Assembly (NCBI GenBank): GCA_902793605.1
Contig: CADBEB010000006.1
Coordinates: 41,668-105,667, forward strand
DNA from: an uncultured Eubacteriales bacterium
GTDB taxonomy: Bacteria > Bacillota > Clostridia > Christensenellales > Aristaeellaceae
DNA: 64,000 bases
Direction: 5' to 3'
Shown here: positions 44,149 through 51,940 of the stretch, one piece after another
How positions within the stretch are numbered: position 1 is the first letter of the stretch
Layout: the number at the start of each line of letters is the position of its first letter
The notes under the pieces: model-generated
The model's database searches: none
The model's input: the letters and a program-made list of their open reading frames with translations, nothing else
What the model was told of the DNA's origin: nothing
Position numbers and translations under genes: made by a program

Positions 44149-45438
44149 ATGAACCATGCGGACAAGATAATTCAGGCCCTGGAGACGGAGAAGACCGCGC
44201 AGCAGCTGAACTGGCTCTACGGGGCGGGCGGGGCAGTGCTGGAGAGCCAGAAAGCCCGTTATGCCGCACTGATCCGCCGTCATGCTGAAATCTTCGGCGA
44301 ACGGGCAGACCTGCAGCTGGTCAGCGCACCCGGACGGACGGAGATCGGCGGAAACCATACAGATCACAACAACGGGCGCGTGCTCGCTGCAGCCGTGAAC
44401 CTGGACGCGCTGTGCGCAGTGACCCCGAGGGAGGATATGACGGTCCGTTTCCACAGCGAAGGTTACGAACCTATCGAGGTGGACCTGTCAGATCTTTCCG
44501 TCCGGCCGGAGGAACAGGGCACTACAAAGGCACTGATCCGTGGCGTGGCAGCGGGTATGCAGCAGAACGGCTACCGGATCGGAGGCTTTGACGCAGCCGT
44601 TACCTCCACGGTTGCCGGAGGCAGCGGACTGAGCAGCAGCGCAGCGCTGGAAGTGATGCTGACCGGGGTCTTTGACAGCCTGTACAATCGATTTGATATG
44701 CCTTATGTACTGCGGGCACAGATCAGCCAGATGGCTGAGAACCGTTATTTTGGAAAACCTTCAGGTCTGCTTGACCAGATGGCCAGTGCAGCCGGCGGAC
44801 TGGTCACGGTGGATTTCCGGGATAACGACAAGCCGGAAGTGGAACCGCTCAGCTACGATTTTGCCAGCCGCGGATATGCGCTGGTGGTCGTTGCGACCGG
44901 CGGATCCCACGCGAACCTGACGGATCAGTATGCGGCGATCCCGGCGGAAATGAAACAGGTCGCCGCATGCTTCGGGAAACAGGTGCTGCGCGGCGTGACA
45001 ACGGATCAGCTGACAGCGGGACTGGCTTTCCTCCGCCAGACGGTCAGCGACCGCGCCATCATGCGGGCGGTGCACTTCATCCTGGAGAATGACCGCGTAC
45101 CGGAACAGGTCGCAGCGCTGAAGGAAGACCGGATCGACGATTTCCTGCAGCTGATCATCGACAGCGGCCGCTCCAGCTATATGTACCTGCAGAATGTATT
45201 TGCGGATAACCGCGACCAGAGCCTCAGCCTGGCGCTCTGCCTGGCTGAGATGATGCTGAAGGGGAAGGGCGCGTGGCGGATCCATGGCGGTGGATTTGCC
45301 GGGACGACGCTGAACTTCGTCCCGCTCGACATGGTGGAGCCTTTTGTGGACATGATGAACCGGGCTTTCGGTGAGCATGCCTGCTCTGTACTGAACATCC
45401 GCCCGACCGGCGCTGCAAGGATTGAGTTGAATTCATAA
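44149..45438 (+). CDS. galK: Galactokinase
   Basis: 429 aa GHMP kinase, longer than the usual 390. Phosphorylates galactose at C1 in the Leloir pathway. The galactokinase signature is slightly changed (APGRTEIGGNHTDHNNGRVL, usually GRVNLIGEHTDY), the ATP loop is STVAGGSGLSSSAALEV, and the third motif GAWRIHGGGFAGTTLNF is present. The change of GEH to GNH at the signature's metal/substrate region is notable and shared by a divergent galactokinase-like branch, so the sugar may differ. galT and galE are not nearby. The last codons and stop lie in an AATTCATAA-type repeat. Confidence 0.83.
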   Translation: MNHADKIIQALETEKTAQQLNWLYGAGGAVLESQKARYAALIRRHAEIFGERADLQLVSAPGRTEIGGNHTDHNNGRVLAAAVNLDALCAVTPREDMTVRFHSEGYEPIEVDLSDLSVRPEEQGTTKALIRGVAAGMQQNGYRIGGFDAAVTSTVAGGSGLSSSAALEVMLTGVFDSLYNRFDMPYVLRAQISQMAENRYFGKPSGLLDQMASAAGGLVTVDFRDNDKPEVEPLSYDFASRGYALVVVATGGSHANLTDQYAAIPAEMKQVAACFGKQVLRGVTTDQLTAGLAFLRQTVSDRAIMRAVHFILENDRVPEQVAALKEDRIDDFLQLIIDSGRSSYMYLQNVFADNRDQSLSLALCLAEMMLKGKGAWRIHGGGFAGTTLNFVPLDMVEPFVDMMNRAFGEHACSVLNIRPTGAARIELNS

Positions 45439-45449
45439 TTCAGAATTCA
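45428..45449. repeat. AATTCATAAT-type inverted repeat at the galK stop
   Basis: TGAATTC (45428-45434) and GAATTCA (45443-45449) around 8 nt, containing the galK stop TAA (45436-45438). The same AATTCATAAT word ends tatD. Confidence 0.5.
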
Positions 45450-45479
45450 TGAACCGGATTCTGACAGAATGATGAGAGT

Positions 45480-45938
45480 ATGGGGAATATCATGGTAGTA
45501 ACAAAAAGTGCCATGGAGACACGGGCACTGGGGGAACGGCTGGCGGGACAGCTGCGGCCGGGAGACGTGGTGCTGCTGGAAGGAGAACTGGGAGCCGGCA
45601 AGAGCGAGCTGGCCCGGGGGATTGCTCGCGGACTCGGCGTGACGGAGACGGTCACCAGCCCCAGCTTCACGATCCTGAACGTGTATGAAAGCGGAAGCTG
45701 TCCGCTGTATCATTTTGACTGGTACCGACTTGAAAACGAGGAGGAACTGTACGAACTCGGAATGGACGAATATCTCGGCGGAGACGGGATCGCGCTGGTT
45801 GAATGGCCGGGCAGGTGCCCGGAGGCGGTCCCGGAAGACTGTTTGCTGATCCGCCTGGAGGCGGAGGGTGAAACGACCCGCCGGATCACTTCGGAAAGCC
45901 GCGGCGCGTTCCGGACGATCCTTCCGGATGAGGCCTGA
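45480..45938 (+). CDS. tsaE: tRNA threonylcarbamoyladenosine biosynthesis ATPase TsaE
   Basis: 152 aa P-loop protein needed with TsaB and TsaD for the t6A37 tRNA modification. Walker A LLEGELGAGKSELARG, TSPSFTILNVYES, HFDWYRLENEEEL and the LVEWPGRCPEAVP region are characteristic. A second possible start is ATG 45492, which has GGGGA just upstream. tsaB begins 4 bp after the stop; tsaD must be elsewhere. Confidence 0.93.
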   Translation: MGNIMVVTKSAMETRALGERLAGQLRPGDVVLLEGELGAGKSELARGIARGLGVTETVTSPSFTILNVYESGSCPLYHFDWYRLENEEELYELGMDEYLGGDGIALVEWPGRCPEAVPEDCLLIRLEAEGETTRRITSESRGAFRTILPDEA

Positions 45939-45942
45939 AGCA

Positions 45943-46635
45943 ATGAAGATACTTGTGATCGATACCTCCGGGCCGGTCTGCGGTGCGGCGGTAATGGATG
46001 AGGAAAAGGTTTACAGTGAGTTCACGGCCCAGAACCGGAACACGCATTCCGCCAGCCTGATGCCGATGGTTGAAGCAGCCCTGCATGCGGCCGGAACGGA
46101 GCTGAAGGAATTGGACGCGATCGCAGCGGTGACAGGCCCGGGGAGCTTTACCGGCGTACGGATCGGCGTGGCGACTGCGAAAGGGCTGGCGCACGGGGCG
46201 GGTCTGCCCTGCATTCCCGTGGATGCGCTGGAGGCGTTAAGCGCTTCCGCCGGCAGGTTCGAAGGCATCGTCTGCCCGATCCAGGACGCGCGCGCCGGTC
46301 AGGTATACGGTGCGGCTTTCCGGAACGGGGAGAGGCTGACCGGGGACGCTCCCATGAAGCTGGAGGATTTCCTGGAAACGGTCAGGCCCCTGGGAGACCG
46401 TTTCCTGTTCATCGGGGACGGCGTACCGGTACACCGGGAGAGGATCGCCGAAATGCTCGGAAAACAGGCGGTGTTTGCCGAAACTCACATGGGATTCCTC
46501 CGGCCGTCCGCCGCGGGGATGATCGCCCTGAAGAAAGGAAGCCGGACAGACTACCTGAACCTGCAGGCGACCTACCTGCGCCCGCCGAACGCACAAAAGA
46601 ACAAAAAACTGCTGGAGGCTATGGCTCGTGAGTGA
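45943..46635 (+). CDS. tsaB: tRNA threonylcarbamoyladenosine biosynthesis protein TsaB
   Basis: 230 aa ASKHA-fold partner of TsaD. ILVIDTSGPVCGAAVMD, THSASLMPMVEAAL, AVTGPGSFTGVRIGVATAKG and CPIQDARAGQVYGA are family signatures. The start used gives the standard N-terminus; an in-frame start at 45868 overlaps tsaE and is rejected. It overlaps rimI by 8 bp. Confidence 0.95.
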   Translation: MKILVIDTSGPVCGAAVMDEEKVYSEFTAQNRNTHSASLMPMVEAALHAAGTELKELDAIAAVTGPGSFTGVRIGVATAKGLAHGAGLPCIPVDALEALSASAGRFEGIVCPIQDARAGQVYGAAFRNGERLTGDAPMKLEDFLETVRPLGDRFLFIGDGVPVHRERIAEMLGKQAVFAETHMGFLRPSAAGMIALKKGSRTDYLNLQATYLRPPNAQKNKKLLEAMARE

Positions 46636-47134
46636 GACGATCATCCGCCGGATGCGGCTGAAGGATGTGGATCAGGTGGCCGCGCTGGAGGAAGCAACGT
46701 TTGCCCGCCCCTGGAGCCGGGAGAGCTTCCGGCAGGAACTGACGCGAAATGTCGCGGCACGGTACCTGGTGGCGGAAGAGGGAGGCCGGGTGATCGGCTA
46801 CGCCGGCGCATGGATCATCCTGGACGAGAGCCATATCACCAATATCGCGGTGGCGGAGGAAGCCCGGGGACGGGGCGTCGGGCGGAAACTGACGGAGGAA
46901 CTCCTCCGGATCCTGTCCAACCTCGGCGCGTCCTACGCGACGCTGGAGGTGCGGGTGAGCAACCTGCGCGCACAGAACCTCTACAAAAGCCTCGGCTTTC
47001 TCTCCGTGGGGAAACGGAAACGGTATTACGAAGACAACGACGAAGACGCATTCCTGATGGTCTGCGAACACATGCCGGAAGCCGACCCGGAGTTTACTGA
47101 AGAACCATGGATCGAAAAGGAGGAAGAAGCATGA
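46628..47134 (+). CDS. rimI: Ribosomal protein alanine N-acetyltransferase RimI-like
   Basis: 168 aa GNAT enzyme. Acetyl-CoA site EARGRGVGRKLTEELL, upstream IIRRMRLKDVDQVAALEEATF, ITNIAVAEE and the late EVRVSNLRAQNLYKSLGF with RKRYYEDNDEDAFLM fit RimI. It starts at GTG within the end of tsaB; tsaB-rimI neighbours are typical in Bacillota. Its stop overlaps deoB by 4 bp. Confidence 0.92.
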   Translation: MSETIIRRMRLKDVDQVAALEEATFARPWSRESFRQELTRNVAARYLVAEEGGRVIGYAGAWIILDESHITNIAVAEEARGRGVGRKLTEELLRILSNLGASYATLEVRVSNLRAQNLYKSLGFLSVGKRKRYYEDNDEDAFLMVCEHMPEADPEFTEEPWIEKEEEA

Positions 47135-48297
47135 GCCGCGTATTTCTGACCGTACTGGATGCAGTGGGCGCCGGTGAATTGCCGGACGCCGCCGACTACG
47201 GCGATGTCGGGACCAATACCCTGGGCCATGTGATCGCCGCGTGTGATCCGAAGCTGCCGAACATGGCTGCCATTGGCCTGGGTAAAATTACCTCGACCGG
47301 ATACCACTGGGACGGGCCGGTCGCCGGTGCATACGGCCGCGCTGCCGAGCGCAGCAAGGGCAAGGATACGACCTCCGGCCACTGGGAGATTGCCGGCGTC
47401 CGGGTGGAGAAAGCTTTTCCCACCTTCCCGCACGGTTTCCCTGCTTCCTTTATTGAAGCGTTTGAGCAGGCCATCGGCCACAAGGTCATCGGAAACCGTC
47501 CCGAATCCGGCACGGTAATCCTGGATGAACTTGGCGAGCAGCACATGCGTGACAAGACCCCGATCGTCTATACCAGCGCGGACAGCGTGTTTCAGATCGC
47601 CTGCCATGAAGAGTTTTTCCCGCCGGAGAAGCTGTACGAATTCTGCCGGATCGCGCGGGATATGCTGCAGGGAGACCTCGGCGTCGGCCGGGTGATCGCG
47701 CGTCCCTTCATCGGTACGGGATCCGGGCACTTTATCCGGACCGGCAACCGGCGGGACTTCTCCCTGCCGCCCTGCGGCCGGACGCTTTGCGACGCGGTCA
47801 AGGAAGCGGGACTGGAGAGCATCGGCGTCGGGAAGATTGAAGATATCTTTGCGCACCGGGGCCTGACGAAGAGCGACCATGCCGCCGGAAACCCGGCCTG
47901 CATTGAGTCACTGATCCGGTTTATGAAGACCGATTTCAACGGCCTGTGCTTTACCAACCTGGTGGATACGGATTCCGTGTTCGGCCATCGGAACGACCCG
48001 AAGGGCTTTGCCGGTGCACTGGAGGCGTTTGACGTCTGGCTGAAGGTGATGCTGGAACTGCTCAATCCCGGGGATCTGATGATCATTACAGCGGACCACG
48101 GCTGCGACCCCACCTATCTGCAGACGACGGACCACAGCCGGGAGTACATCCCGATCCTGGCCTGGACACCGGGGATGCAGAAGGCTGTCGCCCTCGGCGA
48201 CCGGAAGACCTATGCGGATATCGGGGCCACCTGTGCCGAATGGCTTGGACTGCCGGACCGTTTCGGGGCGGAATCCTTCGCAGATGCGCTACGATAA
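47131..48297 (+). CDS. deoB: Phosphopentomutase
   Basis: 388 aa alkaline-phosphatase-superfamily mutase that interconverts (deoxy)ribose 1- and 5-phosphates in nucleoside salvage. Metal and catalytic sites: TVLDAVGAGELPDA, the Thr of SKGKDTTSGHWEIAG, TNLVDTDSVFGHRND, ITADHGCDPTYLQTTDHSREYIP. The start follows AAAGGAGGAAG. Coupling to rimI (ATGA) is unusual; deoB is normally with pdp or punA. It fits the nucleoside theme of the BMP-type binding proteins in the window, though only by inference. Confidence 0.96.
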   Translation: MSRVFLTVLDAVGAGELPDAADYGDVGTNTLGHVIAACDPKLPNMAAIGLGKITSTGYHWDGPVAGAYGRAAERSKGKDTTSGHWEIAGVRVEKAFPTFPHGFPASFIEAFEQAIGHKVIGNRPESGTVILDELGEQHMRDKTPIVYTSADSVFQIACHEEFFPPEKLYEFCRIARDMLQGDLGVGRVIARPFIGTGSGHFIRTGNRRDFSLPPCGRTLCDAVKEAGLESIGVGKIEDIFAHRGLTKSDHAAGNPACIESLIRFMKTDFNGLCFTNLVDTDSVFGHRNDPKGFAGALEAFDVWLKVMLELLNPGDLMIITADHGCDPTYLQTTDHSREYIPILAWTPGMQKAVALGDRKTYADIGATCAEWLGLPDRFGAESFADALR

Positions 48298-48358
48298 AAA
48301 CTCAGAAAGACATGAGTCGCTGCGTCTATGAATATCAAAACAAGGAAATGAACTGAAC

Positions 48359-50773
48359 ATGAAAAGACTGAAGATCATCCTCCCGCTCCTGCTGGCGCTG
48401 CTCCTGCTGGCGGCAGCTGCCTGGGCAGAGGAAGCGGAAGACCTGACAGCCGGCTGCACAGTCAAGGTGGTCGACAAAAACGGAAAGATCAAGGCCATCA
48501 CGGACGGGAAGTACACAACCTTCTGGGAGAGCAGCAAACGGAACGAGCCGTGGGTGACCCTTACCTCGGAAAAACCGATCTACGGACTGTATCTCTGCTT
48601 CCGGAATCTGCCGGCAAGCTATGTGATCCAGAAAAAGAGCGGGGACGAGTGGGTGACGGTCGCCGAAGGCGATCCCCGTTTTTATCACGCGTATTATGAA
48701 CTGGACGGACTGAAGAAGATCCGGATCCTGTCCACAACGGAAAAGAAGAATATCCTGGGCTTCAATGAGATCTATGCATTCGGGCGGGGGGAGGCCCCGG
48801 ACTGGGTCCAGCGCTGGGAGCCGCCGCTCGAAAAGGCGGATCTGATGATCCTTGTCGCCCATCCGGATGACGAACTGCTGTTCACCGGCGGCGCCATCCC
48901 GACCTACAGCGCTGAACGGGGCAATGCCGTCCAGGTCGCCTACCTGTCTCCGAGCAACCCCACCCGGCGCAGCGAAGCGCTGAACGGGCTGTGGCACATG
49001 GGGGTGCGGAATTACCCTGCCTTCGGGAACTTCAGTGACCGGTATGCCAAAACAGGTAAGGCCAAAGACGCCTATAAGGAGGCAGGCGGGAAGCAGAAGG
49101 TACTGGACTGGGTGACAGAGCTTTACCGCCGGTTCAAGCCTGAGGTCGTGGTGACCCAGGCGGAGAACGGTGAGTACGGTCATCCCCAGCACAAGATGAT
49201 CGCGGATGCGGCGAAGGAATGCTTCACGCTGGCCGCAGACGCCGCGCAGTCTCCGGATTCGGCGTCCGCTTACGGAACCTGGCAGGTCCGAAAACTGTAC
49301 CTGCATCTCTACGGCGATGAGGCGGACCAGACCGTCCTGGACTGGGATCAGCCGCTTTCCGCCTTCGACGGGAAGACCGGCGCGGAACTGGCCGCGGAAG
49401 CCTTCGCTCTCCACGTCAGCCAGAAGGGCATGGGCGCCGGGAAAGGCGCCAAGTTTGAAGAGTTCAAGGTCGAGACGACCGGGGCAAAGAAGTATCCTTA
49501 CGATCACTTCGGCCTGTATGCCACCGAAGTCGGGGCGGATGAAGCGAAGAATGATTTCCTGGAGCATATCGCCAGCGCGGCTCAGCCTGCAAAGGTAAAG
49601 GAAACGGAACCGGAGGAAAGCACGGAAGAGGCCCCGGCATCCGACGCGGAGGAGAAACCTGCGGAAGAACCGGCAGAAGATGAGGAACCCCTCGAGGAGG
49701 AAGTGTCCGAAGAGACGGAAGAGGACGTCACGGAAGAGGAAACCGGGAAAGAAGCTGAAGGAGAGACCGGAAAGGTGACCGCGGAGGAACCGGCGGAAGC
49801 AGAAAAGGCAGCTGAAGATTCCGGCAATAAGGACGACACGATCCCGATGAGCCGCTTCAAGAACGTGACCGCGCCGGAATGGGCGGACGTGGAACTGAAC
49901 GCACAGGGATTCCTGAATGACGGCGAATACGTTTATGCGGACGACGAAAACGGTCATTATATCTATGTAAACAAGACCCTGCGAGTCGTGATCGAACGGA
50001 CGCGCGAGGAGCCGGACAAGAAGCACCCCTTCTACTGCTTTACGGCCAACATCTGGTGCGATACGGCGGCGGGCGAGCTGCCCACAACCGTTTACAAGGA
50101 TCCCGAGAAGCCGAAGAGTGTCAAGGACTTCGTACGCAATATCGCCAAGGATAACAAGGTGGTTTTCGCAACGACGACGGACTACTACATTTACCGGATC
50201 AAGGCGAGCTATCCGACCGGTATTGAGGTCCGGAACGGCGAGGTCATCTTCGACGATCCGCATAAGCTGATGTATTCCTGGGGTTCCATGCCGACTTATG
50301 AGACGCTGGCCCTGTACAGGGACGGACATGCGGAAAGCCTGCCGAACAAGGAAAAGAGCGCGCCGGAGTATGTCAAAGACGGTGCGATCCAGGTCTACTC
50401 CTTCGGTCCGTGCCTGGTGAAGGACGGAAAACTGACTGAGTATGCCGAGAAGCTGTGCAACAAATCTTACAATCCCAGGCTCGCGATGGGCGTGGCGGAG
50501 GACGGGCACTATATTGTGATCATGTGCGAGGGACGCGTGAAGCGGTCCAAGGGAACCCAGATGGCTTATCTTGCACAGCTGCTGCTGGACAGGGGATGTA
50601 CCGTGGGTGTGAATCTGGACGGCGGACAGAGCGCGGTGATCGCCTTCATGGGCAACCAGCTGAATCAGGTCGTCAAATCGGATCCGTACGGCCGCGAACA
50701 GGCGGATATCCTGGCTTTCGGCACGTCCGACCAGGTGGGTACGTTTGAAATGGCTGACGTCTACAAGAAATAA
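48359..50773 (+). CDS. Secreted fusion: discoidin-like, PIG-L deacetylase, acidic linker, phosphodiester glycosidase
   Basis: 804 aa. Signal peptide (1-22). Residues about 30-145 resemble an F5/8 type C (discoidin) carbohydrate-binding domain. A PIG-L/LmbE deacetylase follows, with zinc motif AHPDDELLFTGG at about 167 and the second His motif GHPQH at about 275. A Glu/Pro-rich linker of about 80 residues (413-494) leads to an NAGPA-type phosphodiester glycosidase with NLDGGQSAVIAFMGN near 751. PIG-L enzymes de-N-acetylate GlcNAc-type sugars; NAGPA enzymes cut sugar phosphodiesters. One secreted protein may thus process a GlcNAc-phosphate polymer, by inference. The last domain is paralogous to the 23502-24458 lipoprotein. 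Confidence 0.88.
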   Translation: MKRLKIILPLLLALLLLAAAAWAEEAEDLTAGCTVKVVDKNGKIKAITDGKYTTFWESSKRNEPWVTLTSEKPIYGLYLCFRNLPASYVIQKKSGDEWVTVAEGDPRFYHAYYELDGLKKIRILSTTEKKNILGFNEIYAFGRGEAPDWVQRWEPPLEKADLMILVAHPDDELLFTGGAIPTYSAERGNAVQVAYLSPSNPTRRSEALNGLWHMGVRNYPAFGNFSDRYAKTGKAKDAYKEAGGKQKVLDWVTELYRRFKPEVVVTQAENGEYGHPQHKMIADAAKECFTLAADAAQSPDSASAYGTWQVRKLYLHLYGDEADQTVLDWDQPLSAFDGKTGAELAAEAFALHVSQKGMGAGKGAKFEEFKVETTGAKKYPYDHFGLYATEVGADEAKNDFLEHIASAAQPAKVKETEPEESTEEAPASDAEEKPAEEPAEDEEPLEEEVSEETEEDVTEEETGKEAEGETGKVTAEEPAEAEKAAEDSGNKDDTIPMSRFKNVTAPEWADVELNAQGFLNDGEYVYADDENGHYIYVNKTLRVVIERTREEPDKKHPFYCFTANIWCDTAAGELPTTVYKDPEKPKSVKDFVRNIAKDNKVVFATTTDYYIYRIKASYPTGIEVRNGEVIFDDPHKLMYSWGSMPTYETLALYRDGHAESLPNKEKSAPEYVKDGAIQVYSFGPCLVKDGKLTEYAEKLCNKSYNPRLAMGVAEDGHYIVIMCEGRVKRSKGTQMAYLAQLLLDRGCTVGVNLDGGQSAVIAFMGNQLNQVVKSDPYGREQADILAFGTSDQVGTFEMADVYKK

Positions 50774-50796
50774 GCCGGAAACACGAAAAATAAAGC

Positions 50797-50826
50797 TTGA
50801 CAGCCCATAAGACAAAGTGATATCTT
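50797..50826 (+). promoter_or_regulatory. Promoter of rplU-prp-rpmA
   Basis: Consensus TTGACA (50797-50802), 18-bp spacer, TATCTT (50821-50826). Confidence 0.75.
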
Positions 50827-50829
50827 ATT

Positions 50830-50917
50830 CAGGTAGCCGCTCGGGAGAGGTCTGTCCAAATGCGCCCCGGCGCAACCTCAGAATCCCGGCGAGATTGTAA
50901 TCAGGAGGTGCTGTCCC
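50830..50917 (+). promoter_or_regulatory. rplU leader, candidate L21 leader element
   Basis: About 85 nt of structured leader before rplU, with a GCGC-CCCG-GCGC hairpin (50862-50873) and a possible CTCGGGA/TCCCGGCG pairing. Bacillota have a known L21 leader RNA at this position that senses L21. Sequence-level agreement was not tested. Confidence 0.4.
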
Positions 50918-51226
50918 ATGTATGCCATTATTGCAGCTGGCGGCAGACAATACCGTGTTTCCCAGGGCGATGTGATCTACATCGACAAAGTCAACCAGGA
51001 AGCTGATTCCTCGATTTCCTTCGACGTGCTGATGATCGGCGGAGAAGGCGAAGCCAAGGTCGGCAATCCCATCCTCGAAGGTGCCAAGGTTGAAGGCAAG
51101 GTGCTGGCTCAGGTAAAGGGTGAGAAGATCACCGTTTACAAGTACAAGAGCAAGAAGGATTCCAAGAGGAAGATCGGCCATCGTCAGCCCTACACCAAGG
51201 TGGAGATCACCGCGATCAACGCATAA
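50918..51226 (+). CDS. rplU: 50S ribosomal protein L21
   Basis: 102 aa. Starts MYAIIAAGGRQYRVSQGD and ends with the RNA-binding YKSKKDSKRKIGHRQPYTKVEI region typical of L21. AGGAGGTG ribosome site. The stop TAA shares its last base with the prp start, in the conserved rplU-prp-rpmA order of Bacillota. Confidence 0.98.
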   Translation: MYAIIAAGGRQYRVSQGDVIYIDKVNQEADSSISFDVLMIGGEGEAKVGNPILEGAKVEGKVLAQVKGEKITVYKYKSKKDSKRKIGHRQPYTKVEITAINA

Positions 51227-51573
51227 TGATCACCGCTGTCCTGTATCGGGACGGGGAGGATCTGATCGGCTGCCGGGCCGAAGGGCACAGCGGCTGGGCT
51301 GAAGCAGGCAGTGATATCGTCTGCGCAGCGGTTTCGATCCTGACCTGTACCTGTGTGAACGCGCTCGAGAGCGTTTGCGGTGTGATCCCCCGGATCACCG
51401 AGCACAACCCCGAGCGAGGGATTCTGGCCTTCGAGCTTCCGGACAGAACGGAGGCGGAGAATGAAAAGGCGCAGATCCTGATGAAAGCGCTCCGGCAGGG
51501 ACTGGAAGACCTGACAACAGAGTATCCGCAGAACGTGACACTTTCCATCAAAGAACGGAGGAAACAACCATGA
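51226..51573 (+). CDS. prp: Ribosomal-processing cysteine protease Prp
   Basis: 115 aa. Cleaves the N-terminal extension of L27. The catalytic His in [20 protein letters not shown] and Cys a dozen residues later are both present. It overlaps rplU by one base and rpmA by 4 bp. The substrate is encoded immediately downstream and carries the matching cleavage site. Confidence 0.93.
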   Translation: MITAVLYRDGEDLIGCRAEGHSGWAEAGSDIVCAAVSILTCTCVNALESVCGVIPRITEHNPERGILAFELPDRTEAENEKAQILMKALRQGLEDLTTEYPQNVTLSIKERRKQP

Positions 51574-51869
51574 TGAAGCTTAATCTTCAGATGTTCGCCC
51601 ATAAAAAAGGTATGGGCTCCACGCGCAACGGCCGCGACAGCGAGTCCAAGCGTCTGGGACCGAAGCGCGCCGACGGTCAGCTGGCTCTGGCCGGCAACAT
51701 TCTGGTGCGGCAGCGCGGCACCCACATCCATCCCGGCCATAACGTAGGCATCGGCAAGGATGATACCCTGTTCGCCAAGACCACCGGTATCGTTCGGTTC
51801 GAGCGCCTGGGCAAGGACCGCAAGCAGGTCTCCGTCTATCCCGTTGAGACCGCGGCCGAAGCTCAGTAA
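51570..51869 (+). CDS. rpmA: 50S ribosomal protein L27 with cleavable N-terminus
   Basis: 99 aa. The sequence begins [21 protein letters not shown]; Prp is known to cut after the Phe of LNLQ(M/L)F, exposing AHKKG, which reaches the peptidyl transferase centre. The core [15 protein letters not shown] and [16 protein letters not shown] are typical. Translation may begin at 51570 or at the next Met codon, 51573. Confidence 0.97.
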   Translation: MMKLNLQMFAHKKGMGSTRNGRDSESKRLGPKRADGQLALAGNILVRQRGTHIHPGHNVGIGKDDTLFAKTTGIVRFERLGKDRKQVSVYPVETAAEAQ

Positions 51870-51887
51870 ACACCGGTCAGGAAGATC

Positions 51888-51917
51888 AAGGGCTGTTGCG
51901 TCGCAACAGCCCTTTTC
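51888..51917 (+). terminator. Terminator after rpmA
   Basis: 13-bp inverted repeat (51888-51900 with 51902-51914) followed by TTTTC. Confidence 0.9.
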
Positions 51918-51940
51918 ACTAAATCAGGAGGGAACGAACC

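Noticed and set aside
51870..51940. Regulatory leader (T-box) for metG
   Set aside because: The 71-bp gap is filled by the rpmA terminator and a ribosome site.
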